Shown in pieces: positions 21,864 through 38,760 of a stretch of 64,000 nucleotides of DNA. Position 1 is the first letter of the stretch; each line of letters begins with the position of its first letter. The position numbers were made by a program, and so were the translations under genes. The notes below the pieces were generated by a model. It was not told where the DNA came from, ran no database searches, and saw only the letters and a list, made by a program, of their open reading frames with translations. Source of the stretch: Lathyrus oleraceus (lineage: Eukaryota; Streptophyta; Magnoliopsida; Fabales; Fabaceae); contig NC_066585.1 in assembly GCF_024323335.1 (NCBI RefSeq), positions 183,042,294-183,106,293 of the forward strand, in the 5' to 3' direction.

Positions 21864-23769
21864 ACGACCAAACTGATGGAGAGTCATCCGGTCAAGCTAG
21901 GGGGCAAGGTATAAATTTAAAATATCTTAAACAATATTATGCGAGTATAATATTGTCCGAAGAATCAACCGAGTATGAAAAAATAATTAAAGCTCGGTGC
22001 TATATTATGATTTTATTTGGTAATTTTTTATTTCTAGAAAGTACTCGTAATACAGTAAATATTATGTATTTACCGTTGTTATGCAACATTAATAAGGTAA
22101 GCACATATAGTTGGGGTTCAGTTGTGTTGGCCCGTCTATATAGTGCAATGTGTAAAAATGCCAAAAAAATACTTGTACTTTTTATTCATGTGCGTATTTG
22201 CTACAAGTATGGGGTTGATCAAGAATGTCGTCACTCGCCCCGGTAAACGAGAAGTCATTCATATTCCCGTTTGCAACAAAGTAAGATCAAAACTTTACCA
22301 TATAATTAATTATACTTTATATTACTATTAACTGTACATAATATTTATTAATTGTTTATGATCTAGGTGGTCAGTTAGAGGGATGAACTACAATAGGTGT
22401 CTGAAACATGCTATGGTAGTCTATTGCAATCTATTGGATCACATTGGACCAGACGGTGTAATACTCCTACACAACTCATTTTTAATTTAAACATACTTAT
22501 GAAATTAGTTATCATCTAATCGTGTGTATTGTTGTACAATTTATATGGAGACCATATCTGGATCTTGATCATCAGGTTAACCATGATGATGCTACAGTTT
22601 GGTAAACAAAGACACCAACTATCTGGTTCACAACTGTGGAGATGCACCAGAGTGACCGGGTAAAACTGCAGTTCGGCATGCATCAACAGATTCCAGAACC
22701 TTCGACATGTTTGGGAGATTGACATAAAAAAAGAGTCGATGCCCAATAGGATTATTCCGACTGGAGAGACTTCGCAAAAGAGATGTGTCGTCATTTGAGG
22801 AATCAACGACAATATATCTTAAACGAACCAGTCATACATGGTGCAAGACCAACTCAATAATATATGGCATGGTTTAGGTCGGTAACAACGCAATAATTTG
22901 TGTCTGAGCCACGGTATTTGATTGATCCACGCCAACTAGCTTCGTCCAACACCAATGTCAAACCACCCAAACCCAACACCCAACCTCACACCATCAACCT
23001 ACCATATACATCCAACAACCAAACACCCAACTTCGCAACCCATTCATGCCACCCACCCAACAACCAAACACCCAACCTCGTAATCCATCCATGCCACCCA
23101 CCCAACCACAAAACCAAGAATCAAACCCTACCCACCAACAACCATACGCATCAACCACAACCGTCTATAGTCCAAATGATTCATATGGGTCACTTCATCG
23201 TAGCCCCCCAAAAATGACCACCCAAACATCCCATCACCAAAACATCCAACCATTGTTTAACTATAGTACACCATAGGAACAATTGCTTCGTTTCCAAAAT
23301 GATTCAATGTCCCAATTCGGGCAACTATACAGTCCATAATTCACCCAACCACAACGACCCAACTAAGACAACATGGGTACCGAACTAAATTACGGAAGTG
23401 CTGTTGGCCAGAGCCCCCGGGCTATTGGGAACAAATGATGACACATCTATCAAATACCGTTGAAACTTCTGTCGGACCTTCACACCAGCCATCATTGGAT
23501 CAGGTCAACACGCAAAGATCCAAAACACCTCAAGAAAATCGTGGGAGATCTCGAAGACAAACTAACGCACCTGGATGTGGAACAGGGGGACGTTTCGATC
23601 GGGCCGATCATTAAATTTTGTCAATCCCATGTAACTTTTATTATATCATGAATAATTTTTTTTTAACATTATATTTTATTATTTATTAAAATATATATAT
23701 ATAAATAAATAAATAATAATAATACAAAGTTGTATGCGCCAGATGATTGACGCATACACCAAAGGCCAA

Positions 23770-23990
23770 ATGCATGTGCTAGCTCACTTGGCGCCAACAT
23801 TCAATGCTTCCAAAGCATGCGCCAGTGATGCTGGCGTCTCCTTCTAATGCAAAATGGATGCGTCAGTTTATCTGGCGCATCTGTTTTGAAATGTGGTTAT
23901 TTTGAAGAAAAAAAATTGAAAAATTGGATATTTGGGAATATTTTTTGAAAATAATGATTATTCTAAAAAAACAATTTCTCCGATTGACTC
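23770..23990. repeat. Right terminal inverted repeat of PMD-MULE copy 2
   Basis: Reverse complement of the left repeat at 8765-8980. GGCGC-type motifs lie near 23791, 23819 and 23876; another GCGCC near 23736 is just inside the repeat. Confidence 0.8.
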
Positions 23991-25837
23991 GTTTTGAAAT
24001 TTTGTTTATTTTTTTTTAAGTTAAAATTAATTATTCTATTATATAATTTTTTAGCACAAAAAAATGTTCAGGACATTTTGTATATTTTTATCTTATTTTA
24101 TTTATTGATTATTTTTAAATAATTAAATATATATTTTTAAAATATTAAAGACTATAGAAAATTAAATAAACTATTTAGTGTTTATTATTATGAAATTATC
24201 AATAAATATTGATATTAGTTTAAGAATACAACTATTTTTGTGCATTATTATTTTTATATTAAATTCAAAATGTTTATTTATTTATAATGAGTTCAAACGA
24301 AGTCCAGCAACAAACTAACCTTACAATCTTGAACTCGTAGGCACACCTCCAGTTTTGATTATGTTGATTTCAACTTTACAATTTCATTTTCTTGATCTTT
24401 ATTAATGATTTTTACTCAACTTTTTTTGCATAACCCTTATAAATTACTTTAATGTATGTCAAATAAATAACAATTAATATAAGGATTAAATATATCTCAC
24501 AATTTGTCAATGTAGCGAATTTTGATTTTGTCCCTATAAATTTTTTTTTTTGTGATTCTCTCTTTATCAAATTAAGATTTCCTCAATAATAATCTTCGGT
24601 GATGTGTTTATGTGATTTTTTAATTATTTTTTATTGTTGATGGAGCTGCTAACTAGATTTTTAAAATTATTTTTTATTTGTAATTACACGTGGATTTTTA
24701 TTATTATTTTATTGTTTATAAAAATTAAAAGTTATAAAAAATAAAAAAGTATTTACTGTGAGCTAGACATGATAACCTAACCTATACCCGTGGATATTCA
24801 CCCGAATCCGCTCTGAAGTTGACGGAAAAAACCCGTTTTAACTGAGTTTGGATTTTTTTCGATTATAAAATATGGGAACAGGTCGGATAATGAGGATACT
24901 AATACCCATCCCGAACCCGCCCCGTTTATTTCATTATGTACATTATTATTTATTTTTGATAATTTAGAATATTAAATATGTGATCAATATTTTAATATTT
25001 TAATTTTAATTTATTATTTAAAATAATTGAATCTATGTCTGGAATTTTTTAAGATTGTTTTATTTTATTTTGAAAAAAATAATATATATCTATTAAAAAA
25101 ATTGATTTTACTAAATGAATGGTGGTGGGGTAGGGATACCTGAACCCAACCCGAACCTGTTTGGACGGGTTTGGATTTTGATTCTCCATCCCCGTTTGGA
25201 TTTTGGACAGAGAACGAGAATCGTTTAAGGATTCAGATTTGAGTTTAGGGATGATAAAAACCGTCCCCGACCCACCTCGTTGTCATGCCAACTATGAACT
25301 ATGGGGCTATTTTACTCCTTATAATTTGTTACCACCTAGAAATATTTATATTACATAATTAATGAGCAATTGATTACATAACTAATATTAGATAGTTAAT
25401 ATTATACACTTTCAATTTATTACATAATTTATATTTAATATATAGTAAATATATATATATATATATAGTTTTAGTTTATTATATATATTTCAACAAATTT
25501 TAACATATAACATACTACTAAAAATAATATATTAAATAATTATTATATAATTTAATACTATTTAATAATTATTACATACTATTTAAATAATAATTTTATA
25601 TTAAATAATTCATTAAATATTATAAAATATTTACGTTAAAAATAATTTTATGGTGAAATGTTGCTAGCGGAGTGGTATGGCAGCCCTATAATATCTCCAA
25701 TTCTCCATGACCTTAGTTTGATGCTAGGTCATTGCAAAATTTCTAGGATTTTTCTTATAACTTTTATATTTTTATAATCTATTAATATTAAAATAATTAA
25801 AAAATAAAATAATATATGACGTGAATTTTAAAACATA
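23991..25837. other. AT-rich intergenic DNA with one GC-richer block
   Basis: No gene is seen. A GC-richer block at about 24775-25290 contains repeated (C)CCGAACC and GGGTTTGGATTTT words on both sides of an AT-rich middle. Its edges are imperfectly inverted (CATGATAAC near 24770; GTTGTCATG near 25285), so it may be a small degenerate DNA transposon. A short TA run lies at about 25448-25467. Confidence 0.4.
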
Positions 25838-26195
25838 ACATTAAAAAGATTCCAAATCCTAAGTTGCTTGAAAATACAACATTGAAATAATTTATATAGA
25901 GTGATACATCTCACCTTATAAGTCGGTTCTTGTAAGAATGAGTTATGTCAACCTTAAATATGATTTCAAAGTTTATCGATAGGACTTTGGACCGTCAATA
26001 GTTTAAAATCCACGCACTAAACCTAAAAAGAATGCTAGGAGTGATCGAGTGTGTTGAAAAGATTTCAAATTCCACCTTGATTGGAGATAGAGTATTGAAA
26101 TTTTTTATATAAAATGGCGTCTCTCATCCTAGAAACCGATTTTAAAATCGATTTTATAAGGATGAGTTAGAAAAATCTCTAATAAATCCCTCCAA
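25838..26195 (+). mobile_element. Degenerate TRIM-like (terminal-repeat in miniature) element
   Basis: Two diverged direct repeats, about 25838-25975 and 26050-26195, share AAAAGATT(C/T)CAAAT, TTGAAAT, ATCTCACC/TCTCATCC and (A/G)ATGAGTTA in the same order. The second begins TGTTGAAAAG. The roughly 80 bp between has no coding capacity, which is the TRIM layout. No clear primer site or TSD is seen. Confidence 0.5.
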
Positions 26196-26605
26196 AACCC
26201 TTAAAACTCCTCCTCTAATACAATTTTTAAATTTTTAGAGATTATAAAAATAAATCTCAAAATCCTCCCACCTAAATCGTTTTATTCTTTTCAATCAATT
26301 CTTCTGTTTTTACAAAACTCTCCCTCCCTTACCTTCCACACTCTCAAACAAAACCTAACTCTCGATCTTTGATCTTCTAACTTATGTGTTGGTCAATAAA
26401 TTCAGCCTCTATACCATTTTTTTAATGTACTCTTGGACATTTAATAAGTGATATATGTTGCAGTCAAAAGTGTAAGTTGGAAAGATGGAGGTTAAAAAAA
26501 TAATTTTGAGTTTGAATAAATTATTTTAAGACTGTTTTATTTTAATATAGTAAAATAATTATAATAGATAGTAATATATGAGATAAGTTTGTTTAAAGAT
26601 GCATG

Positions 26606-26612
26606 TATAAAA
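26606..26612 (+). promoter_or_regulatory. Candidate TATA box of the receptor kinase gene
   Basis: TATAAAA 151 bp upstream of the ATG at 26763. Between them lie TTGACT (26621), a CACGTG G-box (26652-26657) and an inverted W-box core AGTCAA (26694). W-boxes are bound by WRKY factors and are common near defence receptor genes; use here is inference. Confidence 0.4.
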
Positions 26613-26762
26613 CACCTCAATTGACTATGTCATTGGCCATTGGTCATTGGTCACGTGTCAGTGTGGAAAATGTGAAGCTAGTGATGTCTTCAAAGTCAAT
26701 TGATTATGTGCTGCTCAACACTAAAATTTGTTTCAGTTATCCTAAAATGAGAATGCAACTCA

Positions 26763-30829
<4,067 letters not shown>

Positions 30830-31474
30830 AAGATAGGTTAATCAAATATGTAAATTTTGTGTACTTACTTTTCCATCAGAATTGAGTTCGTATATATTTT
30901 CTAGAGGTTTTTTAGAAACAGGTATGTTTAATCACTTTGTGGTATTGTAAAATGAATCCTCAATAAGTGTAAGGTGAAGACCGATTCCACTTATAAACTC
31001 GTTTCTAGCTCATATATCCACCAAACATTATAGCCATACCAAAAAATCTGTAATTGTTGGGTTCAACAGTGTCTAACAAGACATTGATAACCTTGAGGTC
31101 CTATGCGTGGTTAGCAGCATTACGGCGCCTGCAGCGAATGGTTAGCGGCGTTACGGCTTCTGCAGTGAGTGGTTAGCAGTGTTACAGCGTTCTCCGGCGA
31201 GTGGTTAACATCGATACATGAGTATAAAATTTATAATGCATCTGGAATGGACATGAACTTTTTTATTATAAGATTTGCAATATCAAGTTTAGGGGTTTAT
31301 GTGTTTTATTGATTGAGGTTTTTTAATTTCTACATGTTGGATTATTTTAAGAGAATAGAGTGTTGAATTATTACTTGATGATCTGTTGTATAACTCTGTA
31401 TGCTACAAGACTATGAGGAGGTGTTGGCTCATAGTATTACTTGATGTTGGATTTGATTGAAACAGATATACCTT
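30830..31474. other. Intergenic DNA 3' of the receptor kinase
   Basis: Contains the kinase gene's 3' flank, then ordinary AT-rich sequence and the short tandem repeat at 31109-31202. No further gene is seen. Confidence 0.5.
31109..31202. repeat. Three tandem copies of a ~31-bp unit
   Basis: Units start at 31109, 31140 and 31171 with GGTTAGC(A/G)G(C/T)(A/G)TTAC(G/A)GC and end in (C/G)(A/G)(A/G)TG- or GCGAGT-like sequence; a partial fourth GGTTAAC follows at 31203. The block is notably GC-richer than its surroundings. Confidence 0.7.
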
Positions 31475-31631
31475 TCTTCCTTATAGGCTTGTCAGTAGAT
31501 ATGGTATCAGAAGAACAAGAGGAAAAAGAGAATTTAAGAAGGAGTGGAATCAAAGAGTTTATAAGCAACCAAAACTTGTGTTTATGATTTCGGGCTGTAA
31601 CAAGACAGAGAAGATTTTTAGCAGAGTCCAT
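31475..31631 (-). pseudogene. N-terminal fragment of a second S-domain receptor kinase
   Basis: From an ATG at 31631 (minus) the translation MDSAKNLLCLVTARNHKHKF..SSCSSDTISTDKPI matches residues 1-49 of the kinase at 26763 (MDYAKNLLYLVITQNH..CSTDTISIHKPI). Similarity ends near 31475, at the start of the lectin domain. Only the signal-peptide region survives, on the opposite strand, so it is a relic of an inverted or rearranged duplicate. Confidence 0.75.
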
Positions 31632-31639
31632 TGAGTTCC

Positions 31640-32018
31640 TCTTTCATACTCTTGCACTTTATTAGGTGAAAATATAAATACTAAAACTGACCCAAAGTTC
31701 ACTCTTCAACAAGACATAGTCATCACTTATTTTTCCACGCGATGGAACAACGCTTAATGAAAGTGGAAAAATAAAATCATAGATACGACTAACTATGATG
31801 TGAAGTATATTCTACTGAATGGATAATGACTTCCCGTATATGCATCTGACTAGGAATAGATGCAAGAGAAATGTTATTTCCACTCTTATATTTGTCCTCC
31901 ACGACTTTGAAAAATCACAACTATTCTTAACGTTTGAAGATGTATTTTTAAACGTAATTTTTTTCACACATGCCTCAGATGGAATTGTAGAGAAATTTTT
32001 ATTATGTTAAAATTTGTT
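31640..32018. other. Intergenic spacer
   Basis: Nothing recognisable. A plus-strand ORF of 63 codons at 31819-32010 resembles no known protein and has no supporting signals. Confidence 0.5.
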
Positions 32019-32238
32019 TGTACGTGAGACACTTTTGTGAGAAGAGAAAAGAGAGAGAATATGAAAATAAAGATTATATTATTGAGGAATGATTATATTA
32101 CATACTGATTTACATATGCATGTATTTGTATACAAAGTTACTTGACTATTAAGTAACAAATATAGTAACAAACTCTAAACTCTACTTAACTTTGAGCTTG
32201 TGCCACACACAACTTGGATTATATTTTATATCTCAACA
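32019..32238 (-). repeat. 3' LTR of a minus-strand Ty1/copia element
   Basis: On the minus strand it starts TGTTGAGATATAAAATA at 32238 and ends CACGTACA at 32019, giving 220 bp with TG...CA ends. A polypurine tract (ATAGGGAGGTA, 32239-32249) precedes it. The partner LTR is missing with the 5' half of the element. Confidence 0.65.
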
Positions 32239-34565
32239 TACCTCCCTATAATCCAAATTGTTCAAGATATGTTAATCATAGTCAATCTGAACCATTCCTA
32301 ATATCTTTATCAAATTCAGGAATTTTTCGATATTCAATCTTTTGGTGAAAATATCGGTCAATTGTGCTTCACTTAAGCAATGTCTTACTTCAAGTTCACA
32401 TCAATTTACCTTCTCCCTTAAGAATTGAAATCTAGCTTCGATGTGCTTACTCCTTCAATGCAAAATTGGATTTTTCGCAAGATTTATGGCTGACTTGTTG
32501 TCGATTTGCAGCACCAGGGGTTTCTTCACTTCGACCTCCATTTATTCACGCGCATATCTGATCCAAATAGCTTGACACGCAACATAGGATCCTGCTATAT
32601 ATTCAGCCTCACACGATGACAATGCCACCACATGTTTCTTTCTCGAGCACCATGAGATTGGGGCACCAAATACTTGAAAGAAATAACCAGTTGTGGTTCT
32701 TCGGTCTTCCTTATCTCCACATCAATCAACACCTGAATAACAAGTAACCATAGTTTCTTTGCTTTCAGAGTCTGGTCAAAATAGAGTTCCATAGTTTATC
32801 GATCCTTTTAAGTATCTCAAGATTCTTCTTGTAGCCTTCATGTGTGGCACCCTTTGTTCACTCGTGTATCTGCTCACTAATCTGACCGAGAAACCTATAC
32901 CAGGTCAACTGTTGCACACATATCTCAGAGATCTGACAATTTGTTTGAACAAAGTTGCATCGACTTTGTCTTCCACTCCATACTTCTCCAACACCAAATT
33001 TGATTCGACAAGTGAAGATGCAAGAGTCGAATCATCCATCCAGAATCTCTTGAGTATCTCTTTGACAAACTTTCTTTGATCTAGCATCATACCTTACTTC
33101 GAGATTTGAAATTCCATGCCTAGGAAATAAGACAAGTTTCCCATATCTGACATTTCAAATTCCTTCTTCATCATCTCTTTAAACTTCGACAAGTTCTCCA
33201 AGCTACTTAGTTACTAACAAGTCATCTACGTATAAACAGATGATTGTTATATCTTGTGTCACAACCTGAACATAGACACCATACTCATATTTGCATTTGA
33301 TGAATCTCAATTCGACCAAGCATGAGTCAATCTTCTTGTTACATGCCCTAGGTGCCTACTTGAGGCCATATAGCATTTTGTGCAACTTGTATACTTTCCT
33401 TACTTCCTCCTAAATCATAAACCCAAAAGTTTGTGTGACATAAACCTCTTCAACTAGAGGACCATTCAAAAGTGTTGATTTAACATCTAAGTGAAATATC
33501 GATCAACCTTGCTTACTTACCAAGGCGACTACTAGTCGAATAGTCTCCAATCTTGCTATTGATGCATATACTTCAGAGTAATCGACTCCTGCTCTCTAAA
33601 GAAAACCTCGACCTACCAATCTTACCTTATGTCTGGCTATTGGCCCATCATCATTGTGCTTCAACTTGAACACAAACTTCATTTCGATAACTTTTGTATA
33701 TGCTGGAAATTCGAATAACTCTCATGTGTTGTTTCTTTCGATTGCTTGTAACTCTTCGAACATAGTTGACTCCCATTGTTTATCGTTTAAGGCTTCGCTA
33801 TAATTGATTGGTTCAGTGCCTGCAAGTAAGGCGAAATGAACTAATTCTCCATCTGGTGTGACTTCATCATCACCAGTCACTTCATAGTCTCAAAGTCTTG
33901 ATGGACGAACTCTAGTTCTTTGAGGTCTTTGACTAGTAGTAGCTACACTATCTTTGAATTCGACTATGTCAGGCATGTCATCAACTACTTCGACTTCGAT
34001 AGGAATATCGATAATATCTTTGACTTCGACATCATTACTTTCTTCGCCGAAATCATAGATCATTAATGACTTATGAATTGCATCAATATTCCAATCCCAG
34101 ACAAAATTTTCATCAATCACAATATCTCGACTCATCACGATCTTCTGATTAATTGGATTGAACAACCTGTATGCACCAATTTTATGATATCCTACCAAAA
34201 TCATAGGTTCACTCTTGTCATCAAACTTCCTTCTTCTAGAATCAGGAACATGCTTGTAACAAATAGAGCCAAACATCTCCAGATGACTCACTGATGGTTG
34301 TTTGTCACTCCAAACTTCTTTAGGAACCTTTTTCCTTAGCTTCTTGGTAAGGCACATGTTCAAAATATAAACATCAGTGGAAACAACTTCACCCCATAAA
34401 GGTTTTGGCAAATTATTTTGCTTCAACATGCATCTCACCATGTCTAATATGGTCCAATTTCTTCTTCCTGCTATTCTATTATGTTTAGGCGTGTAAGGAG
34501 CGGTTACCTCATGATTAATACCATATTCTACACAAAATTCATCAGACTAACATTCAAAGAGAAGT
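32239..34565 (-). pseudogene. Ty1/copia pol, 3' half: integrase core to RNase H
   Basis: The minus-strand reading starts within the integrase core (NHEVTAPYTPKHN, RNWTILDMVRCML) and continues through the integrase C-terminus (KSEPMILVGYHKIGAYRLF), reverse transcriptase (fragments near 33700-32900) and RNase H (ALSSCEAEYIAGSY; LTDIFTK), then the polypurine tract and LTR. Many stops and frame changes occur, the longest clean piece being 34441-33890. Gag, protease and the start of integrase are missing; the fragment ends at 34565 beside the solo LTR. It is clearly old. Confidence 0.8.
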
Positions 34566-34570
34566 TACCT

Positions 34571-35079
34571 TGTCAAAACCAAGCACAAGCTGAACTTAGA
34601 ATTTCTTATCCTTGTATATATTAGAAATCCTTAAGTCTTAAAAGAGTCTATTTGAATTGTATTCTTTATACACATCTGACTGTATATCAAGTGTATTACC
34701 CAAAACAATCATTTATCTGTTAGGTAGATTGTTAGAAGTCTCTTACTAAGTGTTTGAGCATTTAAAGTCTCTTGCTTGTGCGCTTGAGGATAGAAGTGTC
34801 TTGCCTGTGTGCTTGAGAATTTAAAGTCTCTTACTTGTGTTCTTGAGCATAAAAGTCTCTTACTTTGTGTTTGAGCATTGGAAGTCTCTTGCTTATATGT
34901 TTGAGCAAATTATAATCTTGTGTGATTATAGTGAAAATTTGTTGTAAGTATAAGGGGTTTGGATTACAATCAAGTTGTTAGAGGAACCAGGATAACTTTG
35001 TGTGTCTCTCTCCTTTCTTTATTTATTCGCTTCCTATCTTAACCTCTGATTCAGATTCTCTACCCTATGTTTAGAATCT
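34571..35079 (+). repeat. Solo LTR, left part (split by the SIRE-like element)
   Basis: Begins TGTCAAAACC after TACCT (34566-34570). Removing the nested element joins it to 42843-42904, giving about 571 bp ending GATTTTCT and followed by TACCT again (42905-42909). No internal retrotransposon genes are attached, so it is a solo LTR. The end TTCAACCCCCTTCTTGTGATTTTC resembles LTR ends of legume SIRE/Angela-type copia elements. The final T instead of A departs from the canonical CA. Confidence 0.7.
34737..34911. repeat. Six tandem ~29-bp units in the solo LTR
   Basis: Units of the form AGTCTCTT(A/G)CTTGTGTGTTTGAG followed by CATTTAA-like sequence run head to tail. Units differ at several positions, so the array is old or gene-converted. 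Confidence 0.85.
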
Positions 35080-36793
<1,714 letters not shown>

Positions 36794-36795
36794 AG

Positions 36796-36808
36796 TGGTA
36801 TCACGAGC
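36796..36808 (+). other. Primer binding site of the SIRE-like element
   Basis: TGGTATCACGAGC, 2 bp after the LTR; a variant of the tRNA-Met-type site TGGTATCAGAGC. Confidence 0.75.
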
Positions 36809-36847
36809 TCCGGTTAATTTCGTGCTTAAATATTTGCTTATTAGAAA

Positions 36848-38760
36848 ATGGTTACCGAACCTAAATGAGCGTACAATAGAGTGCCCATTTTTACTAGTGA
36901 AAATTATAGCTATTGGAAAGCTTGTATGCGTATCCATATCAACTCGGTTAATAAGGGTGTTTGAGATGTCATCACCAATGGTCCTAATCAAATTACAATG
37001 ACCAATGGTGAAGGTGATGTCGTACCAAAACCGGAAGCATAATGGAATGATAATGATAAGAAATTGTGGTCACATGATTTGAAGACACAATATTCTCATA
37101 TCCGCACTTGGTGTTGATGAATATTATCATGTTTCCCATTGTGAAACCGCCAAAACTATGTGGGACATATTAGATGTTGCCTATTAGGGAACTAATGAAG
37201 TCAAATAAGCTAGTATCAATACCTTAAATCAAGAGTTTGAACCATTTCGCATGAAATATGGTGAAACCGTTGCCGACATGCAAAAGATGTTCACACATCT
37301 TATAAATCGTTTGAATGCTCTAGGTAAGCCTATTTCCAATGATATTGCTACTAATAAAGTTTTTAGGTGTCTTAATAGGGAATGGAAACCTAAAGTCACT
37401 ATAATAAAAAAAAAGCGAATGATCTTAAAACACTTGATCTCACAATTTTATTTGGCAAACTAGAAGAACATGAGCAAGAATTCACTTGCTTGGAAAAACA
37501 TGAAAAAAAGCATGAGAAGAAGATAAATAAGGAGAGAGGTAAGGACAAAGAGGTGGAAAAGAAGTCTATTGCTTTAAAGGCTTCAAGTTCAAAGTCCTCT
37601 GCCAATAAGCAAAGTGATTGTGAAACAAGTAATGACGAGAATTCCAATGATGAGGAGATGATGTTGTTTGTCAAAAGGTACAGTAGGTACATAAATAAAA
37701 AGGGAGTCAAGTATTATGACAAGAACCTAATCAAATTTAGAAGGCTATCAAACTCCTCAAAGGAAGATGAGAATAAGAAGAGTAAACTTATAAATTCATG
37801 TTACAAATGTGGAAAAGTAGGATTGTCCATTGATTAAGAAATACAAAGAGAAAGGTCATCACAAGAAATCTAGCAAGTCTAGAAGAGCCTATATTGTTTG
37901 GGATAATGGAAATGATTCTTCAAGTGATGAAAGCTCAAGTTCAAGTGTCGAATCGACCAAGCCTTGCTTCGTGGCCAACAAAAAGAAGAAGAAGAATGTA
38001 AGTCATTCTAGACTTGACTCTATGAATGAATCATCTTATTCTCACTTACAAAAAGCTTATAACAATCTACATATAGTAGCCATAGACATTTTTAAAAAGT
38101 TAACTTCAAACAAAAGAATATTTTCATATTTAGAAGCTAAAGTTTTAGAAACCGAAAAGAATATGGAAGCTCTTAAGAGATCTATGGTAGATATTCAAAA
38201 AGTTAAAAATGAGGATGAAGAACCCTCTTGGTTCGATTATGAGACTTGTCATATTTGGCAGAAAGAAGCAAATACTCTAAATACCATATTAAACAAGGAT
38301 CTTGAACCAAATGTCACTTTTGCTATTGATACTACCAAATATAAGATGACTTCTTATAATCCTTATAGAAGGTACAACTTTGTTGAAAAGGATCAAAATA
38401 GCAAAGGTCACTCTCCTCACAATTTATCTTGTCACTTTTGTAGCAAGAAAGGTCATACCATTGGAAAATGAAAATTTAGGAGATTTCTTGTGCCTAAAGG
38501 TGTTTTTAAATGGTTGCCTAAATGCAACCAAGGTTTCACTCACCCTCAAGGACCCAATGAAGATTGGGTACCTAGCATTTTTTGTTGATCTTGCAGGATA
38601 AATGTCTTAGCTCTATGAAGAGAGTATGTAATCTCGTTTGTGGATGCTCAAGAGATATGACAGATGACATCTCCCTATTTAATTGACTTTGTGGTAAGGA
38701 AGAAGGATTGTGTGAGCTAGGAAGACAACAACTAGTGTTCATTAATTGGTAAAAGATGTG
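36848..38760 (+). pseudogene. SIRE-like gag with remnant of protease
   Basis: From the ATG at 36848 the gag core (NYSYWKACMRIHI, FTHLINRLNALGKPISND, TNKVFRCLNREWKPKV) is followed by a Lys/Glu/Ser-rich tail, a first broken CYKCGK knuckle near 37800 and a second CHFCSKKGHT near 38430. The protease-site region is just readable near 38640-38670 (SRDMTDD where SRHMTGD is usual). Stops occur at codon 7, at 36960 and repeatedly after, with frame changes near 37440, 37830 and 38470. Gag would package element RNA in intact relatives. Confidence 0.8.

Larger units (their letters stand above)
12627..23612 (+). pseudogene. PMD gene of transposon copy 2, split by an LTR retrotransposon
   Basis: Exon 1 is read from the ATG at 12627 to 12671; an upstream ATG at 12609 is out of frame because of a 2-bp difference from copy 1. 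Intron 1 is GT-AG (12672-12785). Exon 2 encodes the PMD core (ERWRPETHTFHLSFGECTVT), stops at 13106 at the Tekay-like insertion and resumes at 21864; deleting the insertion and one ACGAC copy keeps the frame. Intron 2 is 22281-22366. The C-terminus is Pro/Thr/Asn-rich and ends SRRQTNAPGCGTGG before TAA near 23612. A frame change between 22160 and 22225, at an A-run, and further stops mark it as inactive. Confidence 0.8.
8765..23990. mobile_element. PMD-MULE transposon copy 2, with a nested Tekay-like element
   Basis: Terminal inverted repeats of roughly 220 bp bound this unit (8765-8980 and 23770-23990). Inside, left to right, are a small plus-strand ORF, a MULE transposase on the minus strand, a divergent promoter region and a PMD gene on the plus strand. 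Removing the 8757-bp insertion at 13107-21863 leaves about 6.5 kb. MULEs usually make 9-bp target duplications; I could not identify one, since the outermost bases of the repeats have diverged. All long reading frames are broken, so the copy is probably non-autonomous. Confidence 0.8.

Noticed and set aside
8755..24000. A 9-bp target duplication for PMD-MULE copy 2
   Set aside because: The outer TIR bases are too diverged to place the ends; no matching 9-mer at plausible edges.
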